The notes: generated by a model not told the origin, from the letters alone. A DNA stretch of 64,000 nucleotides from Epiperipatus broadwayi (GCA_028023455.1 JAQFVV010000028.1:1375501-1439500); one strand, 5' to 3'; shown: positions 22,996 to 34,624, numbered from the stretch's first letter. A program made the numbers and translations.

Positions 22996-23429
22996 TATTG
23001 TACATAATTTTTAAAAATTCCCCACGATGAAACTGTGTTTAAAGTAAATCTGAGATGATTTTAATTTTTTCTTTTAAAAACTTTATTCCATAATCTTCTC
23101 ATTGTATCATTATAAGCATTAATATCTCATATTTATTCCAATAATTTTTCACAACTTATTAAATTCAGTCAAATTTTGTCATTTCTTTAGAAAATGTACT
23201 CTTGTCTCATACTTTACATCATAGCATTAACCCTATCCTAAGTGATAATGATCCATGAAGAAGTAGATTTTAAGATGATACTTTTATTGATATTAAAGTT
23301 GCAAAAAAATTCTGAAGAGTTCAAAAATTATGGTCTGTGGTTAAGATCAAAAGAATTCTCCTTTTTCATTGACCAAAGAATACTCCTTGAGGGCATTATT
23401 ATTCTTCTGGTCTATTTTAGGTGAAGATT

Positions 23430-24440
23430 TTGAAGTATATTTAAAAATGATTTTTTTCTTGCTTATAAAATATTTTTATTTGTACACACTAATTGGTTGA
23501 TTATTATAAAGAAATACACAGGTAAACTGTTAATTTATTCAGTTATGTTTTATTTTTAAAAATAGAAGTTAATAAACTTGATAGTAATCTAAAACAAAAA
23601 AAACAACAATATCTATTATGTAATTATCTGCCAGAAATGACTTGCTGTTAAAATATTTCAAAATATTGTAATTTTTGTAAGAAAATATCAGATTTTAAAG
23701 CAGAATTTGATAGAGTTATCATAAATCTATCTTCATTCATTCACATTATAGTGAAAACTTAAAATAAAAATGATTTTAGTAAGGTTGTTCATATAAATAT
23801 TTGAAATATTGGCACTCTTCATATACCTGGAGTCTAATTGTAAATATAGGGGATTTGAACTCAGACTTTAAAGCACCCTTCAACTATCTATACTATCTCA
23901 TTTCACTGATACACATGATCACATACATGAAGTGGATTAAAGCCTGTCCATTAAAGTATGAGGATTTGCTATCTTAATATAAACTGAGCACTGATTATAT
24001 ATGTATGGCAGGTGATAATCTCAACCAACTGATGAGTGCTGGTTTAGCATAAAATACATATATTGGTGATTATTTATCTTTTCTACATGTATATGGTAAT
24101 ATGTATCAGTGGTATGAGATAGTATGGATAGTTAAAAAGTGCTTGAAAGTCTGAGTTCAAATCCCCTATATTTACAATAAGGTTATTTATGTAATTATAC
24201 CACTTATTATTGTACATTGTTATTTTTATAGGTCAGTTTTTAAATATTTAAAATGGTCAAATGTGATTTTTTAGAATATTATCCACTTATAAATAAAATT
24301 AAAAATAAATCAAGTCCAATATATTGAGTTTTAGTACAAAAGAATGATTTTATAAAAAGCAAAAAAAGGTTTTTGAAAACTCTCACTAGGTGGAACAACA
24401 GAAAGTGTTAGAAGGCAAGAGGGTTAATTGTATTTTATGA
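23430..24440. repeat. copy C of the ~1 kb unit, interrupted by an FB2 element
   Basis: 23460-23770 and 24225-24440 match, in order, 40160-40445 and 42225-42430. Shared words include TTAATTGG-like, TTTATTTTTAAAAATAGAAG, TTAAAGCAGAATTTGA, TTTTTAAATATTTAAAA and AACTCTCACTAGGTGGAA. In both copies an FB2 element sits at the same place in the unit, so either the combined unit was duplicated or FB2 belongs to it. Confidence 0.5.
23825..24180. mobile_element. FB2 element, internally deleted palindrome
   Basis: About 110 bp of left arm (GGGGATTTGAACTCAGACTT ... CACATGATCACATAC) is joined directly to a right arm starting AAGCCTGTCCATTAAAGT. The right end has the box-B-like GAGTTCAAATCCCC. The flanks AGTAAGGTTGTTCATATAAA and AATAAGGTTATTTATGTAAT look like a mismatched direct repeat. 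Confidence 0.5.
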
Positions 24441-24469
24441 TTTTGTTATTAATCAATTTTTACTGCTAT

Positions 24470-24720
24470 ACATGATTTGATGCAAGATGTAGTTGTAGAC
24501 TATGGAGCTGAAGATTCATGGATTATGACCCATCTTTGTCATCTCTAGTGCCTGAATTTTTTTATAAACTTCTAACCATAAATGATTCAATTATTTTTTC
24601 CCCACATGGTTTGGTGCATTGGGTGAGAAACATGCTTTAAAAGCCATGAATTATGATACATTTCTGTTACTTTCAATGCTTGTACTTCTTATGAACTATC
24701 AAACCATAAACCATTTATTA
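24470..24720 (+). repeat. two tandem small tRNA-like repeats
   Basis: Copies 3 and 4 of the family at 17.9 kb lie one after the other (about 24470-24600 and 24603-24720). Both have GGTGCA-like heads, ATGGATTATGACCCAT / ATGAATTATGATACAT, and end AACCATAAACCATT-like. Tandem placement suggests a dimeric SINE or local duplication. Confidence 0.4.
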
Positions 24721-25079
24721 TTATTTATTAAATTTATAAATAAATTAAAATAACACTGACTGCATACATTTACTGACATCCCTCCCTCTTCCTTTCTAAA
24801 AAATAAAAATATTTTATATATTTAATACCTTTCAAAAATATATAAATAAATACATCTGAAGAAAGCAAATTATAATTGGTGATGCAATATAGTGTTCCTA
24901 TTCTATAATAGGTGTTATATCATATATTCCAAATCATTTTCAAGAATTACCTTTCTTCCTAATTTTTGAACTATTTGCCACCAATTCTAAATTGAAACCT
25001 TTTCTTTACCCTAATATTTCACTTTATTTCATATAAAGATATATTATCTTAGCACATTCTTAAAAATAACCAATAATAT

Positions 25080-25435
25080 ATCAGTAATCTGTTGTTAAGG
25101 CAACCTGGATAATAAATGAATATCCCCTTCTTAACATAGTTTAAAATCTTAAATAAATCTTAAATGACAGACTTAAGCAGACTGAGATTAAACTGGACTA
25201 GAAGTTTTAAACAAACTTCATTAAACAATTCGGGGTAAAGTGTTTGAAAGTAGATTAATAAATAATCATTTTTACAAACTTTCAAACCTATTACTACTCA
25301 TCACTTTAAATACGTTTATTTAAAACTTCTAGTTTAAATCAATTTCTGTTGCTCAAAATTTATTTAAGATCTTAGATGATGATGATAAGTTCATGTCCAT
25401 TTATTATATGAGTATTGCCTTGACAATATATTGTA
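25080..25435. repeat. diverged palindrome with X-box-like ends
   Basis: The left end GTTGTTAAGGCAAC (25091-25104) pairs with ATTGCCTTGACAAT (25414-25427). Inner arms also pair (CTAGAAGTTTTAAAC against GTTTATTTAAAACTTCTAG; TTTGAAAGTAG against CTTTCAAACCT). It resembles the family at 2.4, 38.8-39.5 and 47.95 kb, at higher divergence. Confidence 0.5.
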
Positions 25436-25887
25436 AATTTGCACAGACGTTCGTTACATTGTTTTTTTTTTATATTTATTAAACATGAAAGTAAATCAAA
25501 AAGTTCGCATTTAAAAATTTTCTTTAAGAATTAAAAATTGAAATTAAATATCATCTTAAACTCGTATATATTAAATCGCACAGATAAAAAAAATTACTAA
25601 AATAAAACTGTATTAAAAATAGAAAAGGTATTTTAAAACAAAAACTTAAAAAGATTTAGAGATAAAAATATATCTTTGATTTGGAAAAAAGGTTAATTAA
25701 TCAGAAATGGAAATGATTGTTAATTAGTTAAATGTAAACCAGCCTTGGGCATTTAAATGTAAAAACATCGGTCAGAGAGGAAAACAATAGAAACTTTTAG
25801 CAAATGAAATAAATCCATTGGGAAATCGGATCTCAACGAAAAGGATCATCGCATCGATGACATAATGTAAATGCAATTCTTCAAATG

Positions 25888-26126
25888 AATATAAAAGGAC
25901 ATGGTTGAAAATTATTAGGGGGTTGTTATGATTATTACGATGTGACAGATAGATGTTAGTGCGGAGGTGCGGGAGAAGAGATTGAAGGACGCACGTTCAA
26001 TTCCTTCAGTTGTTATAAAATGGAAAAATGAAACATCGCTTTTCTTATATTCAGAGGACCACAAGATCATCGGGAAATTTAACGCTGGATTTCAAACAGC
26101 AAGCAATTGTAAAAGATGAACATTTC
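25888..26126 (+). promoter_or_regulatory. possible TATA promoter and first exon (weak)
   Basis: This lies in the most unique-looking stretch of the window. A TATA-like ATATAAAAGG at about 25889 is followed by a GC-richer segment (GTGCGGAGGTGCGGGAGAAG) and a consensus-like 5' splice site, ACC|GTAAGA, at 26126/26127. A good 3' splice site (TTGCTCTTCTTTGCAG) ends at 26646 on the same strand, giving a possible 520-base intron. The longest ATG frame in the proposed exon is only 33 codons, so a 5' UTR or non-coding RNA would be more likely than protein. Both splice motifs could be chance. Confidence 0.2.
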
Positions 26127-27690
26127 TAAAACCGTAAGAACTTTCTAAGATAGATATAACGAACAATATTAATTTGAAAACACTAAGAACTTTAAATTTT
26201 AAACTTTCCTAGTATTTAATTGTTACAAATAGAATCCTATCTGACCAAACTAAATTCTTTATTAATAGTATTATTTGATGTATTTTTTTCCTTATTTATG
26301 TAAAATCATTTCCATTTATTTATTTTTTATTCTTTAAGTTTTTATCATGATTTTTTTTTTTTTTTCGTTAAATTAATTATATAAATGTTAAACTTAAGTC
26401 GGGCGTGAATGGCTGTATAGATTTGTAAAGTTATATTAGGGGAGGGTAATCTTGGGTTATTTGTTTCGTGGTTAAATTGGGTCAATGGATTGGATATATT
26501 GGTGTGATTAGTAGATGTAATATTGATTCGCTACGGGCAGAATCGCTTCATGCGCCGCACACTTCCGTTTGCCTATGGAAGGAATTATAAGTCGGATACT
26601 GCAGTTCCTTTCTATGGAGTTTTTTGTTTTATTGCTCTTCTTTGCAGATAGATGTAATATTCCTATCTCATGAGAAGCAATTTCTTCTCTTAACTTTTTG
26701 TGCTGCCATATTTTATTACATTGAATACATCGATATATCAGATGAATTGATGCCGGTTTGACTACGAATTTTAACCTAAGGTTAAATAGGGATAGAATGT
26801 TTATTTTCAAAAGCAAATCTATGTGGTCTATTCATACTTGACCCTAAATAAAAATGCATTAAATTTAAGTTGTTTATAGACGCTTGCATGGATTGGTTAT
26901 CGGTTAAGTATGTTTTGGGTTTTCATATTTGATCAAAATATATAGACATTCGATAAATAATGATACCTTACGGTGAGTATCAAAAATGTATTTATTCGGA
27001 TGTCTTTTAAGTTATTGGTGACAATGCAAGTATCTTATGGTGAATACTATTGGGTTACATATAAATTTCCCTCCGCAATTGTCAGTAATCAATAATTTTG
27101 TATTTTGATCGTTTATGTTTCTTTTGAAATGTTTTTTGACCGTGAAATCTATGTAACCGATCTATATTCAACATTATAAACAAGCTTTCATAAATTTATC
27201 TGTGCGAACTTAATTAATGTAAAATTATAATATAATAGTAATTAAATGTAAATTAAAGTAAAGTTAAAAATAATGTTAAATGTTAAAATGTAAACTGATA
27301 CTAAGACAATTTTAAATCTTATATATATATGTGCGTAAATAAATTTTTGTATGTTAATTACTGGCAGTGGCTTATTTTTTTTTTTTTATATATACTCTTA
27401 GATTATCTTATTACATCTCTGTTATTCCACTGAGCTAGTGACATGGGCTAACGACCGGATGCAAAATATAAAAAAAAAAAAATTTTTTTTGACTGACGTA
27501 TCTGCCTACTTTATAAATTTTTCTAGGTTCAGATGCCTAGATGGCGCCCCATAGTGCAGATTACGTTAAGTCCCCTTCTCCGGATCGTTACAATATAGAT
27601 AGTATTTTATTGGTAAATTTTAAGCATTGTCTGGATTAATGGAGTTATATGAACTTACAGTTTAATATATATATCTTTATTGTTAAAAGG
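26127..27690. other. unique-looking stretch, no named feature
   Basis: GC-richer islets at 26400-26640 and 27400-27600 alternate with AT-rich DNA. The minus-strand frame at 26508-26816 (102 codons) has no recognisable domain. Around 27468-27490 an A13 run abuts a T8 run. Confidence 0.35.
27375..27465 (-). repeat. possible tRNA-like SINE fragment
   Basis: The minus strand reads GTCACTAGCTCAGTGGAATA, a good box A (TAGCTCAGTGG), and ends in an A-run (the T14 at about 27375 on the plus strand). No convincing box B follows, so this is only suggestive of a SINE. Confidence 0.25.
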
Positions 27691-27692
27691 AA

Positions 27693-27790
27693 GTTGCCTT
27701 GACAACAGTTTGAAATTTTTGATTGTTATTGATATTGGTATTCTCTCAGCATTGACTGGTTTTTAATGATATATATATATATATATATAA
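27693..27790. repeat. solo right arm of the CAGTCAACACTTAG family
   Basis: GTTGCCTTGACAAC at 27693-27706 is followed by TTGATTGTTATTGATATTGG and GCATTGACTGG, then a (TA)n run at about 27768-27790. The matching left arm is absent. Confidence 0.55.
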
Positions 27791-28169
27791 AAAACCTAAA
27801 GCTAAACTAGTAAATAAAATAATTAAACTTACCACAAATTTAAAATTAAAAGACTAGTCAAAGAAAATAAATTCTATAATTATTACTTTTGATGAGGTTA
27901 AGGTTGTCTTCTTTGAAAGAAATAAAATGAAAATAAAAATTAAAGATCTTTTATTATTAAACAAATATAACTCTGAAGCAATTAACTTTATGAGTTCTTT
28001 TAATATTAAAGGTGTGAGAGATAAAATTGGGAATTGTGGGAAATAATTAATATATATTTATTGATAAGTTTTTTAGTCCTTAGCACTTGAGAAGTCTGCT
28101 TTGGCAGGAAAACCATTGGTTGTGTTATAGAGATTATTTTCTTTGGCTAGTCTTCTTCAATTTTGGAAT

Positions 28170-29085
28170 TTATGTTAATTTTAATATATATATATATTAA
28201 TTCTATAAATTTTTCTATTTCTTTTTTACTTTTTATAAAGCTGTTATACTATATTACATATTTAATACTTTTTATTCCAAGCCACATAAATCATATCTCA
28301 AACTTAAATATTTTCTTCACTTTTTAGAATAATAATGCTCCACAAAAAATGATAGATTAAAAGCCTCCACTACTAAACAATTATTACTGTTGAGTAAATT
28401 ATGAGATATTTTTAAATTTAAAAATGCGTTTATATAATAATACTGTAACATGCTCTTACTACTAGACAGAATATACAACAAATTGATTTACTGTAATACT
28501 ATTTTATTAACACCATTATAGTTTATTAATTATTTTATTGACATAATTAGTTAGACTTTTACAAACCAAAAAATAATAATAGTAATATTAGGGTATAAAG
28601 CAACTAAATTAAAAAGAAATGTAAAAATATATGATGGCAAAGTAAGTAAAGTAATAACTTTTCATTTTATCATAAGTACTAGATGCAGATGTGATTTAGT
28701 TACCATGAAAATATCATGCATACAATTAACCATGAATATTAACATTATGAACATTAGATAATTATTAGAAGTACTATAAATATTATAAACAGAGTGATGC
28801 CTTAAATAATGCTGCTGTACGTTATTATTAAATTCAACATAATTCTTGGTTTCAGATTCAGGTACATATTGACAAAAATCCATAATTTGGTACAGACACA
28901 TATTATTTAAAAGCAATGCCATTATATCATTGTTTAAATTCTGGATGAAAGAGCTGTAATAGACTGCTAGGTAACACTTGTTTAGCTGTAGGACTGCCAA
29001 TTAGTAATTGATAGTTTCTGGGCAGCATCAAAGTAAAGTTATCTCTGGTTGTTTACATGGATATAACTCAATTTCTACTCTTTAC
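28170..29085. other. AT-rich spacer without recognisable gene
   Basis: The 112-codon minus-strand frame at 28662-29000 shows no recognisable protein features and is rich in N, Y, M and I as expected for chance AT-rich translation. 27870-28170 weakly resembles 42770-43290 in part. Confidence 0.35.
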
Positions 29086-29086
29086 A

Positions 29087-29439
29087 TATAAATATAAAGA
29101 AATACTAAGTCAGAGTTTAAATATGTTTATTGAATTATTAGTACCAAGTATACTTTCAATGATTTCACATCATATTCATGGCTATTTGGCTGAAAAAATC
29201 CATTTTCTTCTAATTTGAATAATATTTGTTCTCTGTATCATTATGTAATCATTTTTTTTTTGTAATGAACCATGGGTGTTTGATTTTTATAATAAATCAG
29301 AGAACAAATAATATTCAAATCAGCAGAACATGTTTTTTTCAATAGAATAACCATGAATATATGCATGAGTCAAAAGTATACTTAATGCTAATAATTGAAT
29401 AAACATTTTAAATCTCCATCTTAGTATTTCTTTTTATAT
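29087..29439. repeat. 353 bp palindrome
   Basis: The left arm (ATAAATATAAAGAAATACTAAG, AAGTATACTTTCAATGATT, ATTCATGGCTATT, TTTGAATAATATTTGTTCTC) pairs with the right arm (GAGAACAAATAATATTCAAA, AATAACCATGAATAT, AAAGTATACTT, CTTAGTATTTC) across a loop near 29265. It stands immediately upstream of the TA run that precedes the plus-strand LINE. Confidence 0.6.
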
Positions 29440-29462
29440 TAGTGATTATATGGCAAAATATC

Positions 29463-29500
<38 letters not shown>

Positions 29501-29547
29501 CATATATATCACTATATATAAAAATATCATTATATATATATATATAA

Positions 29548-31871
29548 ATGAGAGAGGACATAGACTTGTGGAGTTTGCAGAAAAAAAAAATCTTTATATT
29601 ATGAATTCATTTTTTGAGAAAAATTTTAAAAGGAAATGGACATGGAAGCATCCAAATGAAGGTACAGCAGAATTGGATTATATTTTGACTAACAGGAAAT
29701 ACATATTTCAAGATTGTAATGTTTTTAATAAATTTAACACAGGAAATGATCATCGATTAGTAAGGTGTAAGTTACGTGTTAATGTAAAACTAGAGAGACA
29801 AAAATTATTAAGAAAAACAATATTTACAGTTGATATTCCTAATCTTCAGAAACATTCTAATGAATTTAAATTAGAACTTACAAATAGGTTTCAAGTGTTA
29901 GGAGATTTTGAACATGATTCAGATTTGAATGAAATTAATATGAAAATAACTGATACACTTTTAAAAACTGCAACAAAGATAGCTGTTAGGAAAAAGCAGC
30001 AATTGACTAATAAAATTTCTACTGAGACTAGAGAATTTATGAAGAAGAGAAGGAATATGAAGATATACAAAAATGATGTATTAAAAAGAATTGAATATCT
30101 TGAATTTTGTAAAATGGTAGGAAAAGAGTTGAAAATAATATAAGAAAGTATAACTGTGAAATAGCAAGGAAAGCTGTAGAAGAAAATAAAAGTCTCAAGA
30201 ATGTTAAACAACATTTTGGTATTGGTAGGAAATTTCTATCTGCAATAAGAAAAAAAGATGGAATTATTACTAAAAAGAGAGATGACATCATGAAATTGGT
30301 AGAAGATTTTTATCAAGAATTATATAGTAATAAAGAACAAGTACCTCCTATATCTATTACATCTTCCGAATTGCCCAGAATTTTAAATGAAGAAGTGAGA
30401 CATGCAATTAAATGTATGAAGAAAGGAAAGGCTCCAGGAAATGATGGAATTATAATTGATATATTAAAAGAAGCAGGTGAAGAAATAGAAACAATTTTAG
30501 CAAAGTTATATACCAAATGTCTAAATGATAAAGATGTACCGGAAGATTGGAAGAATGCAGTAATAATATTAATATTTTAAAAAGGTGATAAAGAAGATAT
30601 TACAAATTACAGACCTATCAGCCTTTTATCAGTTTTATATAAAATTTTTACCAAGATAATTACAACTCGTCTACAGAGAACATTGGATTTTCCCCAACCA
30701 AGAGAACAAGCTGGATTTAAAAGTGGTTTTAGTACAGTAGATCATATCCAGGTATTAAGAGAAGTTATAGAAAGGACAAATGAATATGAGTTGTGATTAT
30801 GTTTTGGATTTGTAGATTATTAAAAGGCATTTGATTCTATAAACATTTCTTCAGTGATTAAATGGATCATCAAAGTATAGATCCTGGATATTGTCATATT
30901 TTAAAGAATATTTATAAAAATGCAACAGCAACAATTAGATTACATAATGATACTGGAAAAATCAACATTTAGAAAGGTGTAAGACAAGGTGACTCCATAT
31001 CTCCAAAACTTTTTACAGCAGTGCTGCAATAAGTATTTTGTGGATTAAAATGGGAAACTAAAGGAATGAAAATAAATGGAGAGTATTTAAGTCATTTAGA
31101 TTTTGCAGATGATGTAGTTGTTTTTGCAAATAATGCTTCAGAGCTGCAGGAAATGTTGCAGGAGTTAGCAGATGAAAGTAGAAAAGTAGGACTAAAGATA
31201 AATGTTAAAAAGACTAAAGTAATGTTTAATCGATTTGCTCAAAGTATGAAAATAAAGATTGATTATGAAGAATTAGAAGAAGTTAACAGTTACAAATACC
31301 TTGGTCAGATTATTAATACAGATGGAAACATAATGGAGGAAATTAATCATAAAATTAAACTTGGTTGGAGTGCTTTTGGTAGAAATAACTTGATACTAAA
31401 AGGAAATATGCCTATGTGTTTGAAAAGGATGGTTTTTAACAAATGTGTTTTACCAGTTCTTACTTATGGATCTGAGACTTGGACACTTAATAGAAGAGCA
31501 ATACAGAGACTTCAGACCACTCAAAGGAGTATGGAGAGATGTATGTTGGGAGTAACAAGAAGAGATTGAAAACGCAATATAAGGGTAAGACAACAAACAG
31601 GTGTTACTGACCTTATTGAAAAAAAATAAAAGATTGAAATGGAGTTGGGCTGGACATATTGCTAGAAGAAATGATAATAGATGGACAATTGAAATTTTAA
31701 ACGGGATTCCAAGAGATTGTAAAAGACCCAGAAAGAGACCACATGTGAGATGGATGGATGAAATAAGAAAATGTGCAGGGGTGTTGTGGAAAAGAGAAGC
31801 TAAAGATCGGAGATGGATTAAACTTGGAGAGACCTTCATCCTGCAGTGGATTGATAATGGTTGATGATGAT

Positions 31872-31874
<3 letters not shown>
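29548..31874 (+). pseudogene. 5'-truncated RTE-type LINE
   Basis: The copy begins inside the endonuclease domain, after a (TA)n tract. The endonuclease C-terminus has E-L-D-Y-I-L-T-N-R-K and G-N-D-H-R-L-V-R at about 29670-29770. The linker runs to a stop at 30141. Reverse transcriptase blocks follow: G-K-A-P-G-N-D-G-I (about 30430), I-T-N-Y-R-P-I-S-L-L (about 30600), F-G-F-V-D-Y-stop-K-A-F-D-S (about 30804-30840, stop inside the catalytic block), G-V-R-Q-G-D-S-I-S-P (about 30976) and F-A-D-D at 31102-31113. The tail has Y-G-S-E-T-W-T-L and A-G-H-I-A-R-R and ends W-I-D-N-G near 31860. At least three frame changes and several stops make it inactive. The 3' end is GATGATGATTATTA. It is less decayed than the minus-strand copy at 18.8-21.6 kb. 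Confidence 0.85.
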
Positions 31875-31902
<28 letters not shown>

Positions 31903-31920
31903 ATCATCATCAACCATTAT
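31854..31920. repeat. perfect hairpin at the LINE 3' end
   Basis: The last 20 bases of the RTE copy, ATAATGGTTGATGATGATTA (31854-31873), are exactly complemented at 31901-31920, with only TA repeats between. The complementary arm stops there and does not continue into further LINE sequence. Confidence 0.85.
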
Positions 31921-32030
31921 ATATATATACAAAGGGGGTAAATCAGCCCTAGTCTATAAATTAAAATCCCTTTAAATATTAAACAAAAATTGAAAAATAG
32001 TCTGAATTCAGCCATTATTAGAGCTCTCAT

Positions 32031-32196
32031 GTTTATAAGCATACCTTTGACAACATTTAATTCAGAATGAAATTAATTTATCAGCCAGAAGGAATATAGA
32101 ATTTAAGAATTACAAACTCAAAATCAATTATACAAGGCTGATAAATTAATTTCACTCTAAATTACCAACAATGTGGACAAAGATGTGCTTGCAAAC
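32031..32196. repeat. 166 bp palindrome
   Basis: The left arm GTTTATAAGCATACCTTTGA ... AAATTAATTTATCAGCC pairs with GGCTGATAAATTAATTTC ... GATGTGCTTGCAAAC. It is one of three consecutive palindromes between the LINE and 33.2 kb. Confidence 0.6.
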
Positions 32197-32296
32197 AGCA
32201 GAACCCCAAGAATAGGTGGATTTATTCTATTCTTGATCATTAGTTCAAAATTAAAATGCTTTTAAGATATAGCCTCAGAGAGAATAATTTATATAG

Positions 32297-32492
32297 AATA
32301 TCAAATCACCTCAGACGCTAAGAAATTTTCAGCTGTCCTCTCTGTGAATAAAAGTATTACAGCCTACATCTCAAAATAGCTAATTCAAAATGGTACATTT
32401 TTGAATTAGCTGTTTTGAGATATGTGCTCTAGAAGATTTATTCACAGAGGGCATAGTAAAAAATTTCTTAACATTTGAGGTGATTTGATATT
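32297..32492. repeat. 196 bp palindrome
   Basis: ATATCAAATCACCTCAGACG at the left pairs with TTTGAGGTGATTTGATAT at the right. Inner arms (CCTCTCTGTGAATAAA, CATCTCAAAATAGCTAATTC) also have their complements. It is unrelated in sequence to its two palindromic neighbours. Confidence 0.65.
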
Positions 32493-32559
32493 TGATATTT
32501 ATTTCAGAGAATGGCATGCACTGAAAATATTATATATATTAAATACAAGTATAATTTAT

Positions 32560-33205
32560 ATACCTGGAGTTTAGATGTAATGCAAGAGATTTGAATACAG
32601 ACTTTCAAGTTTCCAGCTATCAACTCTGTCTCATACAACCAATATGCATGACCACTCACATGTGAGACAGATACATGATCTCCAATGTACATATTTCATG
32701 TTGAACCAGCACTCATCAGTTGGTGCAGGTCATCATCTCCCACACATATATACAATCAGTGCTCAGTTTATATTAAGATATCAAATCTTCAAACTTTAAT
32801 GGACAGGTTTCAATCTATCCTAATCTCCAATTCTTCAGCCATCCATACTATTGAAGATCTGATGATGGAATGTTCAAATCCCATGTTAATGGGCATGACA
32901 ATAATATGTCATTAACATGGGATTTGGGCATTCCATCATCAGATTTGCAATGGTATCAAAGGTTGAAGAATTGTGGGGTGGAATAGATTGAAGTCTGTAC
33001 ATTATAGTTTGAAGATTTGCTATCTTAATATAAACCGAGCACTGGTTATATATATGTATGATAGAGGATGATCTGGACAAACCAGCATGAAATACATATA
33101 GTGAAGATCATTTATTTTTTGATATGTGTGTGTGTGGTCACGTGTATCAGTTATTTGATAGCTGAAGAGAGCTTGAAAGTCTGTGTTCAAATTCCTTATA
33201 TTATA
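32560..33205. mobile_element. FB2 palindrome, well preserved
   Basis: Two ~320 bp arms meet at 32900-32910. The left arm runs GAATACAGACTTTCAAG, CATGACCACTCACATG, CACTCATCAGTTGG, CTTTAATGGACAGG, CAGCCATCCATA, CCCATGTTAATGG; the right arm is its complement and ends GAGCTTGAAAGTCTGTGTTC. The outward tRNA-like end is degenerate here (GTTCAAATTCC box B). The open frames in this region are consequences of the palindrome. Confidence 0.65.
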
Positions 33206-33699
33206 TATATTAATATTTTAATCATATAGTTATAATTTTTGTAACACTATTTCAATTCTTATTTTTTTATCCTTCTCATCTTTTATTTGTTATCCCAGCT
33301 TCTAATAAAATGAACGCGAACGATTTTAGTTTAATGTATGCAAGTTTCTCTAGAAACTGAAGTTCATGTAATCTAACAGTTAGTCATTTTCTAATAGATG
33401 CATAAAAAATATTTTTTCTGAGTCAATTCTACTAGTATATTTTTCTATTTATGGCCTTTTTTCATGTTCTTTCCCTTTTATAATAATGTTAATACCATGA
33501 TACATATTTGCCAATAGACCGTTATAGTATACCAAAGAAGTACATATACCACCATTTGGACCATCTTAATTAAAAATAATAATTAATCAATAAAATAATA
33601 GTGTATTCAGATATATAAGATAAAATCATAATAAAAAAAAAAGAAAAAAAAAGAAATTACAGTATTTTGAGCAAAGCACTTCTATATAAGTTTTAAAAA

Positions 33700-33830
33700 T
33701 CAATTTTATTGACAAGCATCGGTGGTCGAGAGGTCAGCGACAGCTGCTTTACAAGCAGTTGTCCCGGGTTAGCGGGTTCGCTTCCCGGCTGATGCTATGA
33801 CACATGAGCAAAAAAAAGTCAATTTTATTG
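33700..33830 (+). mobile_element. tRNA-derived SINE, type B, with 12 bp duplication
   Basis: The body (33712-33818) has TGGTCGAGAGGTCAGCGAC (box A), CTGCTTTACAAGCAG (anticodon stem-loop), a long variable arm, GGGTTCGCTTCCCGG (box B) and the tail CTGATGCTATGACACATG then an A-run. It is bounded by the exact direct repeat TCAATTTTATTG at 33700-33711 and 33819-33830. The perfect duplication points to a fairly recent insertion. Copies at 37284 and 47692 are siblings. Confidence 0.9.
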
Positions 33831-33949
33831 TACTAGTTAAATATTAAGGATTGAATATTATAAAAACTATTAGTTTGGATTATTTCTATCATTCAGTTTA
33901 ATTGGTAAATGTTTTTTTTTAAATTAAAATTTTCATTTTTGCAAACCCT

Positions 33950-34235
33950 TTCGACTGTTAGTAATAACACACACATTAATATAAAATATGTTTTAAGTGA
34001 TCTTAATTCCCTTCTTTTTCAGATGTTAGTAGTGTGGTTAGTGACACTATTAGCATTAGATTTAAACTGGTGAACTTTAGGTTTGTGAATAGTGAATTTA
34101 AGATGTTCCTCTAACCAAGTTGTCTATTCAGTATTCATGAATCTAAAGATCGATAGTTTGCTTCAGAGTCAAGTCAAAAATATCTGAAAAGGAGAGAAGA
34201 ATAAATCTGTGTGCTATTATTAAATCTATTATATT
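33950..34235. mobile_element. head-to-head tRNA-SINE palindrome, copy 3 (degenerate)
   Basis: The left half reads GACTGTTAGTAATA, TTCTTTTTCAGATGT, CCTCTAACCAAGTTG. The right half carries TATTCATGAATCTAAAGATC, CTGAAAAGGAGAGAAGAAT and TGTGCTATTATTAAA. The box-B remnant is poor. Order and spacing match the clearer copy at 37.6-38.2 kb. Confidence 0.45.
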
Positions 34236-34624
34236 AGGAAAATCATAAATGAAGTTAGCATTTTCCTTTAAATAAAATAATTCAACTATATGAGGGAAAT
34301 AATTCAATATATAACTATAAATAAAACATTACAAATATTCAGACAAAATATGAAACGTTTATGTCTTCATCAAGTGTGACCTCTTAAAGTACAATAACAA
34401 AAGAAAAATCAAATGAAGTTTATACCTATTAAAAGAATACTTAAACTAAATTTATTCCAACATATTCATAAATATAATGGAAAACGATATCATTTGTTAA
34501 GAGTTTTAGAATATTAAATTTCATTTAAGCAAAGTTTTTATTAAAAAAGTGATAAAATATTTTTAAACTGCATTAAATATCAACTGATATTTAATTACAA
34601 TAATAATCGAATGATTTATTGTTC

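Noticed and set aside
26508-26816. 102-codon minus-strand frame with C-x-x-C and H residues
   Set aside because: The spacing does not match a zinc-binding domain I can name, no promoter or splice context supports it, and it overlaps a plus-strand splice-like signal.
28662-29000. 112-codon minus-strand frame
   Set aside because: Amino-acid content is what AT-rich random DNA gives, and no motif is present.
32504-33080. Frames with matching YNQCSVYIKI words on both strands
   Set aside because: They arise because both arms of the FB2 palindrome encode the same sequence on opposite strands; similar frames at 49717-49923 and 56765-57064 are also FB2.
33712-33811. Functional tRNA gene (also at 37284 and 47692)
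   Set aside because: Stem mismatches, a shared non-tRNA tail, poly(A) and target duplications mark these as SINEs; loops differ between copies (TGC or TAC).
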